Shown here piece after piece: positions 25,102 through 33,666 of a stretch of DNA of 64,000 nucleotides; position 1 is the first letter of the stretch, and each line of letters begins with the position of its first letter. Source of the DNA: Streptomyces sp. SJL17-4 (GTDB taxonomy: Bacteria; Actinomycetota; Actinomycetes; Streptomycetales; Streptomycetaceae); contig NZ_CP104578.1 in assembly GCF_036826855.1 (NCBI RefSeq), forward strand, positions 4,623,501 through 4,687,500, written 5' to 3'. The position numbers and the translations under genes were made by a program. The notes under the pieces were generated by a model. That model did no database searches, was not told where the DNA came from, and worked only from the letters and a program-made list of their open reading frames with translations.

Positions 25102-26067
25102 GTGCACTCAACCATGTGTGGCGCGGAGCACGCCGCGGAAGCGGGGCATCGGGGGAGAACGGTTACGCATGAGGACAAACGACTCACCGTCGAAAAGGGT
25201 GGCGTACGCGTACAACCCTGCCGGGGGGAAGCGTGTCCAACATGCGTGGCTGACGTACTCGACATCGCGACCATCGCTCCGCTGCGCGGCGCGGGCACCG
25301 CTGTGCTCCCCGCGCGGAGCGTCGCCGTCGTACCCGCACGCGGCACGGCGGGCGTACCCGTTCGCGGCACGGCCGTCGTCCCCGCACGCGGCACGGCCGT
25401 CGTCCCCGTACGCGCGGCCGTCGTCCCCGCACGCGGCTCCGCGGTCGTTCCCCACCGCCGGCCGCGCGCGCTCGGCGGCATGCCGGTGATCGCCCCCGTG
25501 CCCACCGGGTCCCGCGCGAGCGCCGTGGACGGCATCCCGTCGCCCCGGACCAGCGCCGAAGGCGCCACGACGGCCGGAACGACCGTCGACCACCTGACCG
25601 AGACCTACCGTGCCCACTACCGGTCGCTCCTCGGTCTCGCCGCCCTGCTCCTCGACGACACGGCCTCCTGCGAGGACGTCGTCCAGGAGGCGTTCATCCG
25701 CGTCCACTCGGCCCGCAAGCGGGTGCGCGAGCCCGAGAAGACGCTCGCCTACCTGCGGCAGACCGTCGTGAACCTCTCCCGGTCCGCACTGCGCCGCCGC
25801 ATCCTCGGACTCAAGCTGCTGTCCAAGCCGATGCCGGACATGGCCAGCGCGGAGGAGGGGGCGTACGACCTGCTGGAGCGCGAGGACCTGATCAAGGCGA
25901 TGCGCGGACTCCAGCGGCGCCAGCGTGAGGTGCTGGCCCTGCGGTACTTCTCGGACATGACCGAGGTTCAGGTCGCCGAGGCGCTCGGGATATCCCTGGG
26001 CTCGGTGAAGGCGTACGGTTCGCGGGGCATCGCGTCGCTGCGCGTCGCGATGGGAGCGACGTCGTGA
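25102..26067 (+). CDS. ECF-like RNA polymerase sigma factor with repeat N terminus
   Basis: About 321 residues. The C-terminal 165 form a sigma-70 region 2 (TYRAHYRSLLGLAALLLDDTASCEDVVQEAFIRVHSA) and region 4 (LQRRQREVLALRYFSDMTEVQVAEALGISLGSVKAYGSRGIASLR), as in SigE-type ECF factors. The N-terminal 150 are unusual, with imperfect repeats of V-P-x-R-G-T-A-V. The start is uncertain: GTG 25102 has GGTGGGGG nine bases upstream, while GTG 25078, ATG 25114 and GTG 25246 are also in frame. The next gene overlaps by 4 bp and is probably its regulator. Confidence 0.85.
   Translation: MHSTMCGAEHAAEAGHRGRTVTHEDKRLTVEKGGVRVQPCRGEACPTCVADVLDIATIAPLRGAGTAVLPARSVAVVPARGTAGVPVRGTAVVPARGTAVVPVRAAVVPARGSAVVPHRRPRALGGMPVIAPVPTGSRASAVDGIPSPRTSAEGATTAGTTVDHLTETYRAHYRSLLGLAALLLDDTASCEDVVQEAFIRVHSARKRVREPEKTLAYLRQTVVNLSRSALRRRILGLKLLSKPMPDMASAEEGAYDLLEREDLIKAMRGLQRRQREVLALRYFSDMTEVQVAEALGISLGSVKAYGSRGIASLRVAMGATS
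25318..25455. repeat. imperfect ~24-bp tandem repeats within sigma gene
   Basis: Repeated GCACGGC-GTCGTCCCCGCACGCG-like units encode a series of V-P-A-R-G-T-A-V octads in the sigma factor's N-terminal region. Confidence 0.7.
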
Positions 26068-27323
26068 GCGAGGCACCCGGTAAGGACGTCGGCAAGGACG
26101 TCGACAAGGACGTCGACAAGGACGTCGACAAGGACGTCGACAAGGACGTCGACAAGGGCGCCGACAACGACGCCGGCGTCGAGAACGACGTCCCTGATGA
26201 ACGTGACGACCTGAGTGGACAGCGCATGGTGAACATCGAGCCCGGCCCCGGCGAGGGCGACGGGGACGACGAACTCGCGCTGCGGCGGCTGTTCCAGAGC
26301 ACCGTCTCCGGCCTGGAGCCCTCCCCCGGCTCGCTCGAACACCTGCGCCGTGCCGTGCCCGCACGGCGCGCCCGCAAGCGGCAGGCCGTCGTCGGCGCCG
26401 CCGCCGCCGCGGTCCTCATCGGAACCGCCGTACCCGCCTTCGTGCACGTCGCCTCCTCCGGCGGCGTCTCCGCCGCCGGCAACCCCGTGAACGCCGGCCA
26501 CGGCGAGGAGGCCCAGGGCGGCACCGGCGCCGAGACCGGCATCGAGGGCGGCCAGAGCGCCGAGCCCTCCGCGAGCACGGTGGCGCCCAGTCAGGGCGCC
26601 GCCGACGGCTCCGCGGGCAAGCCGCAGCGGCCCGGCCCCGGCGTGTCCTCCACCGTCCAGCAGGAGGCGTCGGCCCACGCAGGAGCCTTTCCGGTCTGTG
26701 CGGCCGAGCAGCTCGGCGTCAGCTCGGCGGGAGCCGGCGGACCCGATGGCGAGGGCAAGGTGCACGGCGCCTTCCGCATCGCCAACATCTCCGACCGGGC
26801 GTGTGTCGTGGAAGGCGGCGGGGTCGTCGGCTTCGAGGCCCGCGGCGCCGCCGACCCGGCCCGGATCTCGGTGATCCGGCACACCTCGGGAGACGGGGGC
26901 AGCGGACTGCCCGACCCCTCCCAGGAGTTCTCCGCGCTGGCCCTGAAGCCGAACGCCTCCTACGAGGTGAGGTTCGTCTGGGTACCGAGCGAGACCTGCC
27001 CGACGACATCCACCACCCCGACCCCGACGGCGACACCGCCGACCGAGCCGCCGACCACGCCGCCGCCGACGGACACCCCGACCGACGGCACCGGCACCCC
27101 CGATCCCAGCGAGGGCACGGGCTCCGGAGGGAGCGGCACCGATCCGGGCACCGGCCCCGACACCGGCGCGGCGCCCCAGCTGCTCCACGAGGACGGCGGC
27201 CCGGCGGACGGCAGCGTCCTGGTCAGCCATGTCGCGGAGCCCGGCGGCCCCGCGGCGTCGGCGACCATCCCCAACGCCTGCGCGGGCACGATCTACCGGA
27301 CCGGGGTCCTGGCCGGCTCCTGA
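26064..27323 (+). CDS. membrane protein with DUF4232 domain, putative anti-sigma partner
   Basis: 419 residues from a GTG overlapping the sigma stop. It opens with five consecutive KDVD tetrapeptides (12-bp DNA repeats), then a short acidic cytosolic part (DELALRRLFQSTVSGLEPSPGSLEHLRRAVPARRARKRQ), one membrane helix (VVGAAAAAVLIGTAVPAFV), a Ser/Gly/Glu-rich spacer and a DUF4232-like extracytoplasmic domain split by a long Thr/Pro stretch. Coupling to the sigma gene and single-pass topology suggest control of the sigma factor. No zinc-binding anti-sigma motif is visible, so this is inference. Confidence 0.8.
   Translation: MSEAPGKDVGKDVDKDVDKDVDKDVDKDVDKGADNDAGVENDVPDERDDLSGQRMVNIEPGPGEGDGDDELALRRLFQSTVSGLEPSPGSLEHLRRAVPARRARKRQAVVGAAAAAVLIGTAVPAFVHVASSGGVSAAGNPVNAGHGEEAQGGTGAETGIEGGQSAEPSASTVAPSQGAADGSAGKPQRPGPGVSSTVQQEASAHAGAFPVCAAEQLGVSSAGAGGPDGEGKVHGAFRIANISDRACVVEGGGVVGFEARGAADPARISVIRHTSGDGGSGLPDPSQEFSALALKPNASYEVRFVWVPSETCPTTSTTPTPTATPPTEPPTTPPPTDTPTDGTGTPDPSEGTGSGGSGTDPGTGPDTGAAPQLLHEDGGPADGSVLVSHVAEPGGPAASATIPNACAGTIYRTGVLAGS
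26082..26157. repeat. 12-bp in-frame tandem repeat (KDVD)
   Basis: AAGGACGTCGAC is repeated about six times, the first copy being AAGGACGTCGGC. It encodes Lys-Asp-Val-Asp units in the N terminus of the membrane protein. Copy number may vary between strains without a frameshift. Confidence 0.9.
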
Positions 27324-27341
27324 CCGGCAGCGGCTCCTGAC

Positions 27342-28082
27342 CTACAGTCCCAGTGCCTCGTCGCGGGACGCCTCCGCCTCGCGGCGGACCAGGCGGAACC
27401 ACATGAAGAGGACGAAGCCGGCGAAGACGAACCACTCCGCGGTGTAGCCGAGGTTCTGGAAGGCCTTCGCGTCCAGGCTCGTGCCCGCCGCGGCCGCCGC
27501 CGGGACCGGGGTGAGCCCGGCGGGGGAGTCGGCGAGGGTGATCCAGGCGTCGTAGACGTCGTCCGTGACCACATTCACCAGGGAAGCCGCGCTGATCATC
27601 GCCAGCTGCCCCTCGGGCAGCCCGCCCGCCTTGCTGACACCCTTGCCGCCCCCGTTCTCCGAGGCCTGGAGCGCGCCCACGACCGTGACCTCGCCGGACG
27701 GCGGGGCCGGGACCTTCGCGCCCGTGGGGAGCCAGCCGCGGACCACCGGAAGCGATCGGCCTCCGTCCGTCCGCAGCAGCGTCAGGACGTAACTTCCGGT
27801 CCGGCCGTCCAGATCACGGTCCGGGACGAGGAACTGCTCCCCGAACCGGCCGCGCGCCTCGGCCGACCGGCCCGAGGTCTCCTTGTCCACCGGGAGCAGG
27901 GAGTCCAGCGGCTCCGCCTTCATCGTGCTCGCGGCGGGTCGCTTCTCGGCCGCCTCGTGGGAGTCGACGCGATCCTCGAACTTGCCCAGCTGCCAGGTCC
28001 CCATGAACACACAGAACGGGATCGCCAGCAGGACGAAGACGTTGATCCCCCACCAGCGGGGCGTTCTCAGGAACCGGTACAC
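27342..28082 (-). CDS. SURF1-family membrane protein
   Basis: 246 residues with a membrane helix at each end (WWGINVFVLLAIPFCVFMGTWQLGKFEDR and WFVFAGFVLFMWFRLVRREAEA) around an extracytoplasmic domain with VRGWLPTGAKVPAPPSG. This is the SURF1 layout; the family assists cytochrome c oxidase assembly, probably haem insertion. The start is GTG 28082, preceded by a run of G residues. A weakly conserved W-Q-L-G-K/R motif after the first helix supports the family. It follows, on the same strand, the S9 peptidase gene. Confidence 0.88.
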   Translation of the reverse strand: MYRFLRTPRWWGINVFVLLAIPFCVFMGTWQLGKFEDRVDSHEAAEKRPAASTMKAEPLDSLLPVDKETSGRSAEARGRFGEQFLVPDRDLDGRTGSYVLTLLRTDGGRSLPVVRGWLPTGAKVPAPPSGEVTVVGALQASENGGGKGVSKAGGLPEGQLAMISAASLVNVVTDDVYDAWITLADSPAGLTPVPAAAAAGTSLDAKAFQNLGYTAEWFVFAGFVLFMWFRLVRREAEASRDEALGL

Positions 28083-28165
28083 GCCCCCACGGTACGCAAG
28101 CGGCCTCGGCCACCCGTCGGCCGGGGCCCCGTCGGCCGGGCCCCGGCCGCCTCGGCTCTTCCCGC

Positions 28166-30001
28166 TCAGCTCTCCACGGGTCCACCCCCCAGGTGCTTCG
28201 CGGCGAACGCCAGGTCCAGGCCGACCTGCTTGATCCGCTCCTCCACCACGAGCGAGCCGTGGCCCGCGTCGTAGCGGTACACCTCGTGGACCGCGCCCCG
28301 GGCCGCGAGCCGGTCGATGTAGTTGTCGATCTGGCGGATCGGGCAGCGCGGGTCGTTGACGCCGGCCGAGATGTGCACCGGGGCCTTCACCGCGTCCACG
28401 TACGTCAGCGGCGACGAGGCCGCGTACCGCTCGGGCACCTCCTCCGGCGAGCCGCCGAGAAGCGTCCGGTCCAGTGCCTTGAGGGCCTCCATCTCGTCCT
28501 CGTACGCCGTGACGTAGTCCGCGACGGGGACCGCGGCGAGCCCGACCGCCCAGGCCTCCGGCTGCGTACCGATGCCGAGGAGGGTCAGATAGCCGCCCCA
28601 GGAGCCGCCGGACAGCACGAGCCGGGCCGGGTCGGCGAGGCCGCTCGCCACCGCCCAGGCGCGGACCGCGTCGATGTCCTCCAGCTCGATCAGACCCACC
28701 CGGTGCTTGAGCGCGTCCGTCCACTCCCGTCCGTACCCCGTGGAGCCCCGGTAGTTGACCCGCACCACCGCGTACCCGTGGTCCACCCAGGCCGCCGGGC
28801 CCGACGCGAAGGCGTCGCTGTCGTGCCAGGTGGGGCCGCCGTGCACCTCGAAGACCGTCGGGAAGGGGCCCTCGCCCGCCGGGCGCTGCACGAGCGCGTG
28901 GACTCTGCCGCCCGGGCCCTCCACCCACACGTCCTCCACCGGCACCGACGGCGGTGCCTTGGGGCCGGGCGGGTCGAGGACGACGCCGCCGTCCGTGGAC
29001 CGCACCACCGGCGGCTCGGCGGCCGAGGACCACAGGTACTCCACGCTGCCGTCCGGCCGGGCCGTCGCCTCCGACACCGAACCGGCCGGGGTCTCCACCC
29101 GGACCAGGGCGCCGGTGGCGATCTCGTACCGCCACAGCTCGCTGCGGGCCTCGAAGCTGTGCACGATCAGCAGGCCGGAGCCGTCCGGATACCACTCGGC
29201 CGACACGTCGCCCGGCAGGTCGAGCCGGAGATCGGTCTCCGTGCCCGCCACCACGTCCCAGATCATCGGCTCCCAGCGGCCGCGCCGCTGGTGCCCCACG
29301 AGCAGCCGGCTGTCGCCCGCCAGAGGCGCGAAGCCGAGGACCGCGAGCCCCAGCTCCTCGGTGCCGCCCTTGGTGTCGTCCAGCTCGGCGAGCACGCTCG
29401 CGTCCGAGGAGCGCAGCACCCGCAGCGCCGAGTGCATCGCGTCCCCGTGCTCGGTGTGCTCGATGGCGATCAGGGCGCCGTCGTGCGACAGGTCGCCGAC
29501 CCCCGCCGACTCCCGGTGCCGGTAGATCTCGACCGGGGCGCCGGCCCCGGGGCGTACCAGATGGACCGTCGAGCCGTCCTCGTCCGTGGAGCGGCCCACC
29601 AGGAGCGTGCCGTCCCGGCCGATGGCGAGGCCCGCCGGGTAGGAGGCGTCGAGGCCGGGCACGGCCGGCTCGTCCGCGCCGCCGGCGAACGGCTGGCGCA
29701 TCCACACCCCGAACTCGTCCCCGTCGGTGTCCGCGAACCACCAGATCCAGGCGCCGTCCGGCGACAGCGTCCCGTCCGTCGTGCCGTTCGGCCGGTCCGT
29801 GACCTGCCGCTGCTTCCCGCTCGCCCGGTCCCAGGCGTACAGCTCGTACGTCCCCGTCGCGTTCGACACGAAGAGCGAGCGGTCCGGGGCCTCCTCCGCC
29901 CACTCGGGCAGGGAGACGCGCGGCGCGCGGAAGCGCCGCTGCCACGCGGGGGCCTGGGCGGTGAGCTCGGCCTCGGGCTCGGAGTTCTTGCTCTCAGTCA
30001 T
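28166..30001 (-). CDS. S9-family prolyl oligopeptidase-like peptidase
   Basis: 611 residues. The N-terminal beta-propeller (SLFVSNATGTYELYAWDRASGKQRQVTDRPNGT ...) caps a C-terminal alpha/beta-hydrolase domain. The Ser nucleophile is in LSGGSWGGYLTLL, the Asp in VNDPRCP and the His in AGHGSLV, so the catalytic triad is complete. It has no signal peptide and is probably a cytosolic oligopeptidase or acylaminoacyl-peptidase. I chose ATG 30001 (MTESKNSEPEAEL); upstream in-frame starts add ten residues. It is divergent from the methyltransferase gene. Confidence 0.92.
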   Translation of the reverse strand: MTESKNSEPEAELTAQAPAWQRRFRAPRVSLPEWAEEAPDRSLFVSNATGTYELYAWDRASGKQRQVTDRPNGTTDGTLSPDGAWIWWFADTDGDEFGVWMRQPFAGGADEPAVPGLDASYPAGLAIGRDGTLLVGRSTDEDGSTVHLVRPGAGAPVEIYRHRESAGVGDLSHDGALIAIEHTEHGDAMHSALRVLRSSDASVLAELDDTKGGTEELGLAVLGFAPLAGDSRLLVGHQRRGRWEPMIWDVVAGTETDLRLDLPGDVSAEWYPDGSGLLIVHSFEARSELWRYEIATGALVRVETPAGSVSEATARPDGSVEYLWSSAAEPPVVRSTDGGVVLDPPGPKAPPSVPVEDVWVEGPGGRVHALVQRPAGEGPFPTVFEVHGGPTWHDSDAFASGPAAWVDHGYAVVRVNYRGSTGYGREWTDALKHRVGLIELEDIDAVRAWAVASGLADPARLVLSGGSWGGYLTLLGIGTQPEAWAVGLAAVPVADYVTAYEDEMEALKALDRTLLGGSPEEVPERYAASSPLTYVDAVKAPVHISAGVNDPRCPIRQIDNYIDRLAARGAVHEVYRYDAGHGSLVVEERIKQVGLDLAFAAKHLGGGPVES

Positions 30002-30054
30002 GGCACCCATGATGCTCCGCGCGGCGGACAATCGGGTCGCGTCACCCTCAACCT

Positions 30055-30906
30055 GTGGATAACCTCGCCGACATGTACTCCCCGACGCCCGAAGACTGGC
30101 ACGAGGTCAACCGCGCACGCTGGGACGAGCGCGTCCCGATCCACGCCGCGAGCGCGTATTACGACCTCGACGCCTTCCGCGCGGGCAAGGAGGTGCTGCG
30201 GGACTTCGAGCTCGCGGAGGTCGGCGACGTCACCGGACGCTCCCTGCTGCACCTCCAGTGCCACATCGGCCTCGACACCCTCTCCTGGGCCCGTCACGGA
30301 GCCTCGCACGTCGTCGGCCTGGACTTCTCCGAGCCGGCCGTCGAGACCGCCCGCTCGCTCGCCGCCGACCTGGGCCTCACGCAGGACCGGGCGGCCTTCG
30401 TCGCGGCCGATGTGTACGACGCGGCGGAAGCCGTCCCGGACCGTGCGTACGACATCGTCTACACCGGCTGCGGGGCGCTGAACTGGCTGCCCGACATCGT
30501 GCGCTGGGCGGAGACCGCAGCCTCGCTGGTCGCCCCCGGCGGCTTTCTCTACGTGGCCGAGTTCCATCCGCTCACCGACTCGCTCGACGACGAGACCGGC
30601 AGCCGGATCGTGAACGACTACTTCGTCCGCGAACCCTGGGTGGACACCACCCCGGGCACGTACGCCGAGCTCGACGCCGCCACCGTCCACAACCGCAGCG
30701 TGGAATGGGTGCACCCGGTCGGCGAGGTCGTCACCGCGCTCGCCGGGGCCGGCCTGCGGATCGAGTTCCTGCACGAGCACGACGCCTCGCTGTACCCCCG
30801 CTACGGCGCGCTCCAGCGGCACGAGGACGGCTACTACCGCTTCCCGGCGGACCGGCCCCGCATCCCGATGATGTACTCGATCAAGGCGACCCGCCCGGCC
30901 GTTTGA
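30055..30906 (+). CDS. class I SAM-dependent methyltransferase
   Basis: 283 residues. SAM-binding motif I is SLLHLQCHIGLDTLSWARHGA, followed by VVGLDFSEPAVETARSLAADLG (acidic motif II) and YDIVYTGCGALNWLPDI (motif IV). A C-terminal substrate domain ends FPADRPRIPMMYSIKATR. The W-x-E-V-N-R-A-R-W-D-E-R start is typical of a widespread actinomycete group. GTG 30055 or ATG 30073 may be the start; neither has a clear ribosome site. The substrate is unknown. Confidence 0.9.
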   Translation: MDNLADMYSPTPEDWHEVNRARWDERVPIHAASAYYDLDAFRAGKEVLRDFELAEVGDVTGRSLLHLQCHIGLDTLSWARHGASHVVGLDFSEPAVETARSLAADLGLTQDRAAFVAADVYDAAEAVPDRAYDIVYTGCGALNWLPDIVRWAETAASLVAPGGFLYVAEFHPLTDSLDDETGSRIVNDYFVREPWVDTTPGTYAELDAATVHNRSVEWVHPVGEVVTALAGAGLRIEFLHEHDASLYPRYGALQRHEDGYYRFPADRPRIPMMYSIKATRPAV

Positions 30907-30962
30907 GCCGACCGCCCCGGCGCCCCCCGCAGCCACGGGGGGCGCCGCAGCGGACCGGCGTG

Positions 30963-31994
30963 TCAGGGGGTGTCGGGGCGGATGTGGTGCATCCGCCGCC
31001 CGTCGGGGCCGAGGACCTGCGCCCCGATCTTGTGGGTGCGCAGCGCGAGCGCGGTGCCCGCGATCCGCAGCGCCGGGGCGACCCGTACGAACGCGGACGT
31101 GACCTCGTGCAGTTCGTCGACCGTGCGGAGCCACATCGCGACGGCCAGGTTGTGCGGGCCGGTGACCGAGGTGACCAGCCGGGTCTGGGGCAGCCGGGCG
31201 AGCGCCGCCACCGTCGCCGGCACCTCCAGGGGCGGTACGTCGGTGGTGACCATCGCCCACATCGGCCGCCCGGAGAACCTCGGCGCCGGCAGGCAGTGGT
31301 GGTGGAGGGCGCCGCCCGCCGACAGGACGTCCAGCCTCCGCCGTACCGTCGACTCGCTCGTACCGCACTGCCGGGCCAGTTCGGCGGCGCTGCGGCGGGC
31401 GTCCCCCGCCAGTTCCGCGACCAGCCGGTGGTCGAGTTCCGTGAGGTTCGGAAAGCGACGCACGTGCGCGCGTGGCCGCCGGTCGCCGCCCGTGAGTTCC
31501 GTGAGGAGCTGGACCTGCCCCGGGGTGAGCTGCTCGATCCGCGACCGGTACGGGCGGTTGTGCATCCGGGTGACGACCTGGGTGCGGCACCGGAGCACCC
31601 CGGGCAGCCGCCGCACGCGTCCGGCGAGGTAGCCGTCGAGGGCGTACAGGTCGGGGCAGATCACGAGCAGGACGAGGTCGGCGTCGCCGGTCACCTGGTG
31701 GACGCCGAGGGTGTACGGGTCGCCCGCGATCTCGGTCGCGGTGACCTCCGAGGTGCCCGCGACGCACTCCAGCTCGACCCAGGCGTGGAGCATCTCGTCC
31801 GAGCCGTGGCGGGCGGCGAGCAGCGAACTCCAGGCGTAGCCCCCGGCCGTGAGGTGCTCCCAGCGCCGGGCGAGGGTGTCGGGACTCGCCCCCAGCACGG
31901 CCGACAGCTGGGTCCAGCTGGCGCGCGGGGCCATCTGCAGTGCGTGGATCAGCGAAAGATCCGCCTCTCCGAGGACGGATTCCCCGGTCGTCAT
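30963..31994 (-). CDS. Lrp/AsnC-family regulator with two HTH domains
   Basis: 343 residues from ATG 31994, preceded by GGAGGGA. An N-terminal AsnC-type HTH (EADLSLIHALQMAPRASWTQLSAVLGASPDTLARRW) is followed by one ligand-binding-like domain. A second HTH (LTELDHRLVAELAGDARRSAAELARQCGTSESTVRRRL) leads a second ligand-binding-like domain. It thus looks like two Lrp units fused head to tail in one chain, as in several Streptomyces regulators. The target is unknown; the divergent AfsR-like gene is the nearest candidate. Confidence 0.9.
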   Translation of the reverse strand: MTTGESVLGEADLSLIHALQMAPRASWTQLSAVLGASPDTLARRWEHLTAGGYAWSSLLAARHGSDEMLHAWVELECVAGTSEVTATEIAGDPYTLGVHQVTGDADLVLLVICPDLYALDGYLAGRVRRLPGVLRCRTQVVTRMHNRPYRSRIEQLTPGQVQLLTELTGGDRRPRAHVRRFPNLTELDHRLVAELAGDARRSAAELARQCGTSESTVRRRLDVLSAGGALHHHCLPAPRFSGRPMWAMVTTDVPPLEVPATVAALARLPQTRLVTSVTGPHNLAVAMWLRTVDELHEVTSAFVRVAPALRIAGTALALRTHKIGAQVLGPDGRRMHHIRPDTP

Positions 31995-32149
31995 TTCCCT
32001 CCCTGGTCGATCCCCGGCAAACCGTGGGTGCGGGTCCCGGGGCGCCCCAGGATGGTGAACCGAGGCATATGCATTCAAGCGGCATCGGCGCGTGTTCGCC
32101 ATGGACTCAGGCATACGTCACACACGGGGAGAGGACGGGGGCGGTGCGC

Positions 32150-33646
32150 ATGGGGATCGAGGATCCACCCGAGACCGGGGACCGACTGCCGTGGGGCGAG
32201 CCCGCGACCGAGGAACGGCAGCCGTGGGGCGGGGCGGTGAGCGCCGACCGGCAGCCGTGGGTCAGGCCGGTGAGCGAGGAGCGGCTGTTGTGGGGCGAGC
32301 CGGTGAGCGCCGAGCAGCTCGCCGCCGCCGAGCGCGGCTACGCCCGCTGCGGGCCCGCCGAACGGCTCCTGTGGGAGCGGCTGTCCGTCTTCGAGGGAGC
32401 CTTCGACCGGGACGCCGTCCACGCCGTGTGCACGTCGTGGACGCTGCCCCCGACGTCGATCCTCGACGTCCTGGACCGGCTCGTGCCGCTCGCCCTCCTT
32501 CCCGTCGACGACCTGTTCGCCGGTGAGGACGACGTCCCCCGCTACTGGATGCCGCATCCGATGCGGGCCGTGGGCGCCCGTCGGCTCACCGAACGCGGCG
32601 AGCGGCCGGACCTCGTCCTGCGGCACCGGCGGTGGTGCGTGAAGCTCGCCCGGCGGGCCGCCGACTGGTGGCAGAGGGGCAGGCAGCTCGACGCCCGCGA
32701 CCTCGCCCTGCGCGAACTCCCCGACCTGGCCGCGGCGATGGACCCGACGACCGCTCCGCTCGCGGGGGACGACGAGGCGGGCACGGCCGTCGAGATCGCC
32801 GTCTCGCTGTGGTTCCTGTGGGTGGTCTGCGGGCGGGCCGCCGAGGGTCGCACCCGGCTGCGGCACGCCCTCGCCCTGCTCGGCGGGGAGCCGACGGCCC
32901 GAGCCCTGTGGCTCGCCGCCTTCCTGGAGCTGGAGTCGGGCCGCCCTGAGGAGGCCGATCCGCTGCTCGCCCGGGCCTGGGCGGCGGCCGTACGGGACGG
33001 GGACGACGGAGCCCTGGGGCTCCTCGCCCATCTGCGGGGCTCGACCGCCCTGTACCAGGGGCGCACGCGCGCGGCGGCGGACGAGTTCCGGGAGGCCCTC
33101 GCGCTCATGGGGCAGTACCCGGAGTTCGGCCCGACCCGGCACGCGTGCTGGGCCGGTATCGCGCTCGCCCTGTGCCGTACGGACCCGGAGGCCGCGCAGG
33201 AGGCCCTCGACCAGGCCGACCTGGACCGTGAGAGCCGGTGGTCCTGGGTGGGCCGCGACATGGACGCCGAGGCCTGGTCGTACATCGCCCGCGCCGAGCT
33301 CACGGCGTGGGACGGGGATCTGGAGCGGGCCGCCGAGCACGCCCGGTGGGCGCTCCGGGAGCATCTGCGCATGGGATCGGCGGCGGGCGCGGCCGGCGCG
33401 GCGGAACTCCTCGCCCAGATCCGGGTGTCGGCGGGCAGGCGGGACGAGGCGGCCCATCTGCTGGGCGCCGTCGATCTGTTACGGACCTCGGTCTTCGACG
33501 GCTCGTACCGGCCGGCGGAGTTCTGCGTGGCGACCCGCGCCCGGAGCGAGCGGGCGCTCCGGGAGCTGCTCGACGTCCGGGAACTCCGCCGTGCTTACGA
33601 AGAGGGCGCGCGGCGCGGTCTGTTCGCCCTGGCGGGGGAGGCCTGA
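32150..33646 (+). CDS. AfsR/LuxR-type regulator remnant: winged helix plus TPR, no NTPase
   Basis: 498 residues from ATG 32150 (GTG 32144 is also possible). The first 60 residues carry four degenerate repeats of the type E/D-R-x-P-W-G-E-P-V-S. Then comes RLLWERLSVFEGAFDRDAVHAVCTSW, which matches the winged-helix segment that follows the NB-ARC NTPase in AfsR/LAL regulators, and about 300 residues of TPR-like helices. No P-loop, N-terminal effector domain or C-terminal LuxR HTH is present. It may act by protein-protein contacts. The family call is by pattern, and its role is unknown. Confidence 0.75.
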   Translation: MGIEDPPETGDRLPWGEPATEERQPWGGAVSADRQPWVRPVSEERLLWGEPVSAEQLAAAERGYARCGPAERLLWERLSVFEGAFDRDAVHAVCTSWTLPPTSILDVLDRLVPLALLPVDDLFAGEDDVPRYWMPHPMRAVGARRLTERGERPDLVLRHRRWCVKLARRAADWWQRGRQLDARDLALRELPDLAAAMDPTTAPLAGDDEAGTAVEIAVSLWFLWVVCGRAAEGRTRLRHALALLGGEPTARALWLAAFLELESGRPEEADPLLARAWAAAVRDGDDGALGLLAHLRGSTALYQGRTRAAADEFREALALMGQYPEFGPTRHACWAGIALALCRTDPEAAQEALDQADLDRESRWSWVGRDMDAEAWSYIARAELTAWDGDLERAAEHARWALREHLRMGSAAGAAGAAELLAQIRVSAGRRDEAAHLLGAVDLLRTSVFDGSYRPAEFCVATRARSERALRELLDVRELRRAYEEGARRGLFALAGEA

Positions 33647-33666
33647 GGTCTGCCTACGATGCGGTC

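Noticed and set aside
25025..25489. Alternative frame with ATG 25170 and a strong ribosome site (GGGGGAGAA)
   Set aside because: The frame opens MRTNDSPSKRVAYAY but then becomes Arg/Pro/Ser low complexity and overlaps the sigma factor's repeats; it is probably chance, though a short leader peptide is not excluded.
28100..29945. Upstream extension of the SURF1 frame across the peptidase
   Set aside because: The frame stays open only because of base composition; the S9 peptidase motifs are in the other frame and SURF1 begins at 28082.
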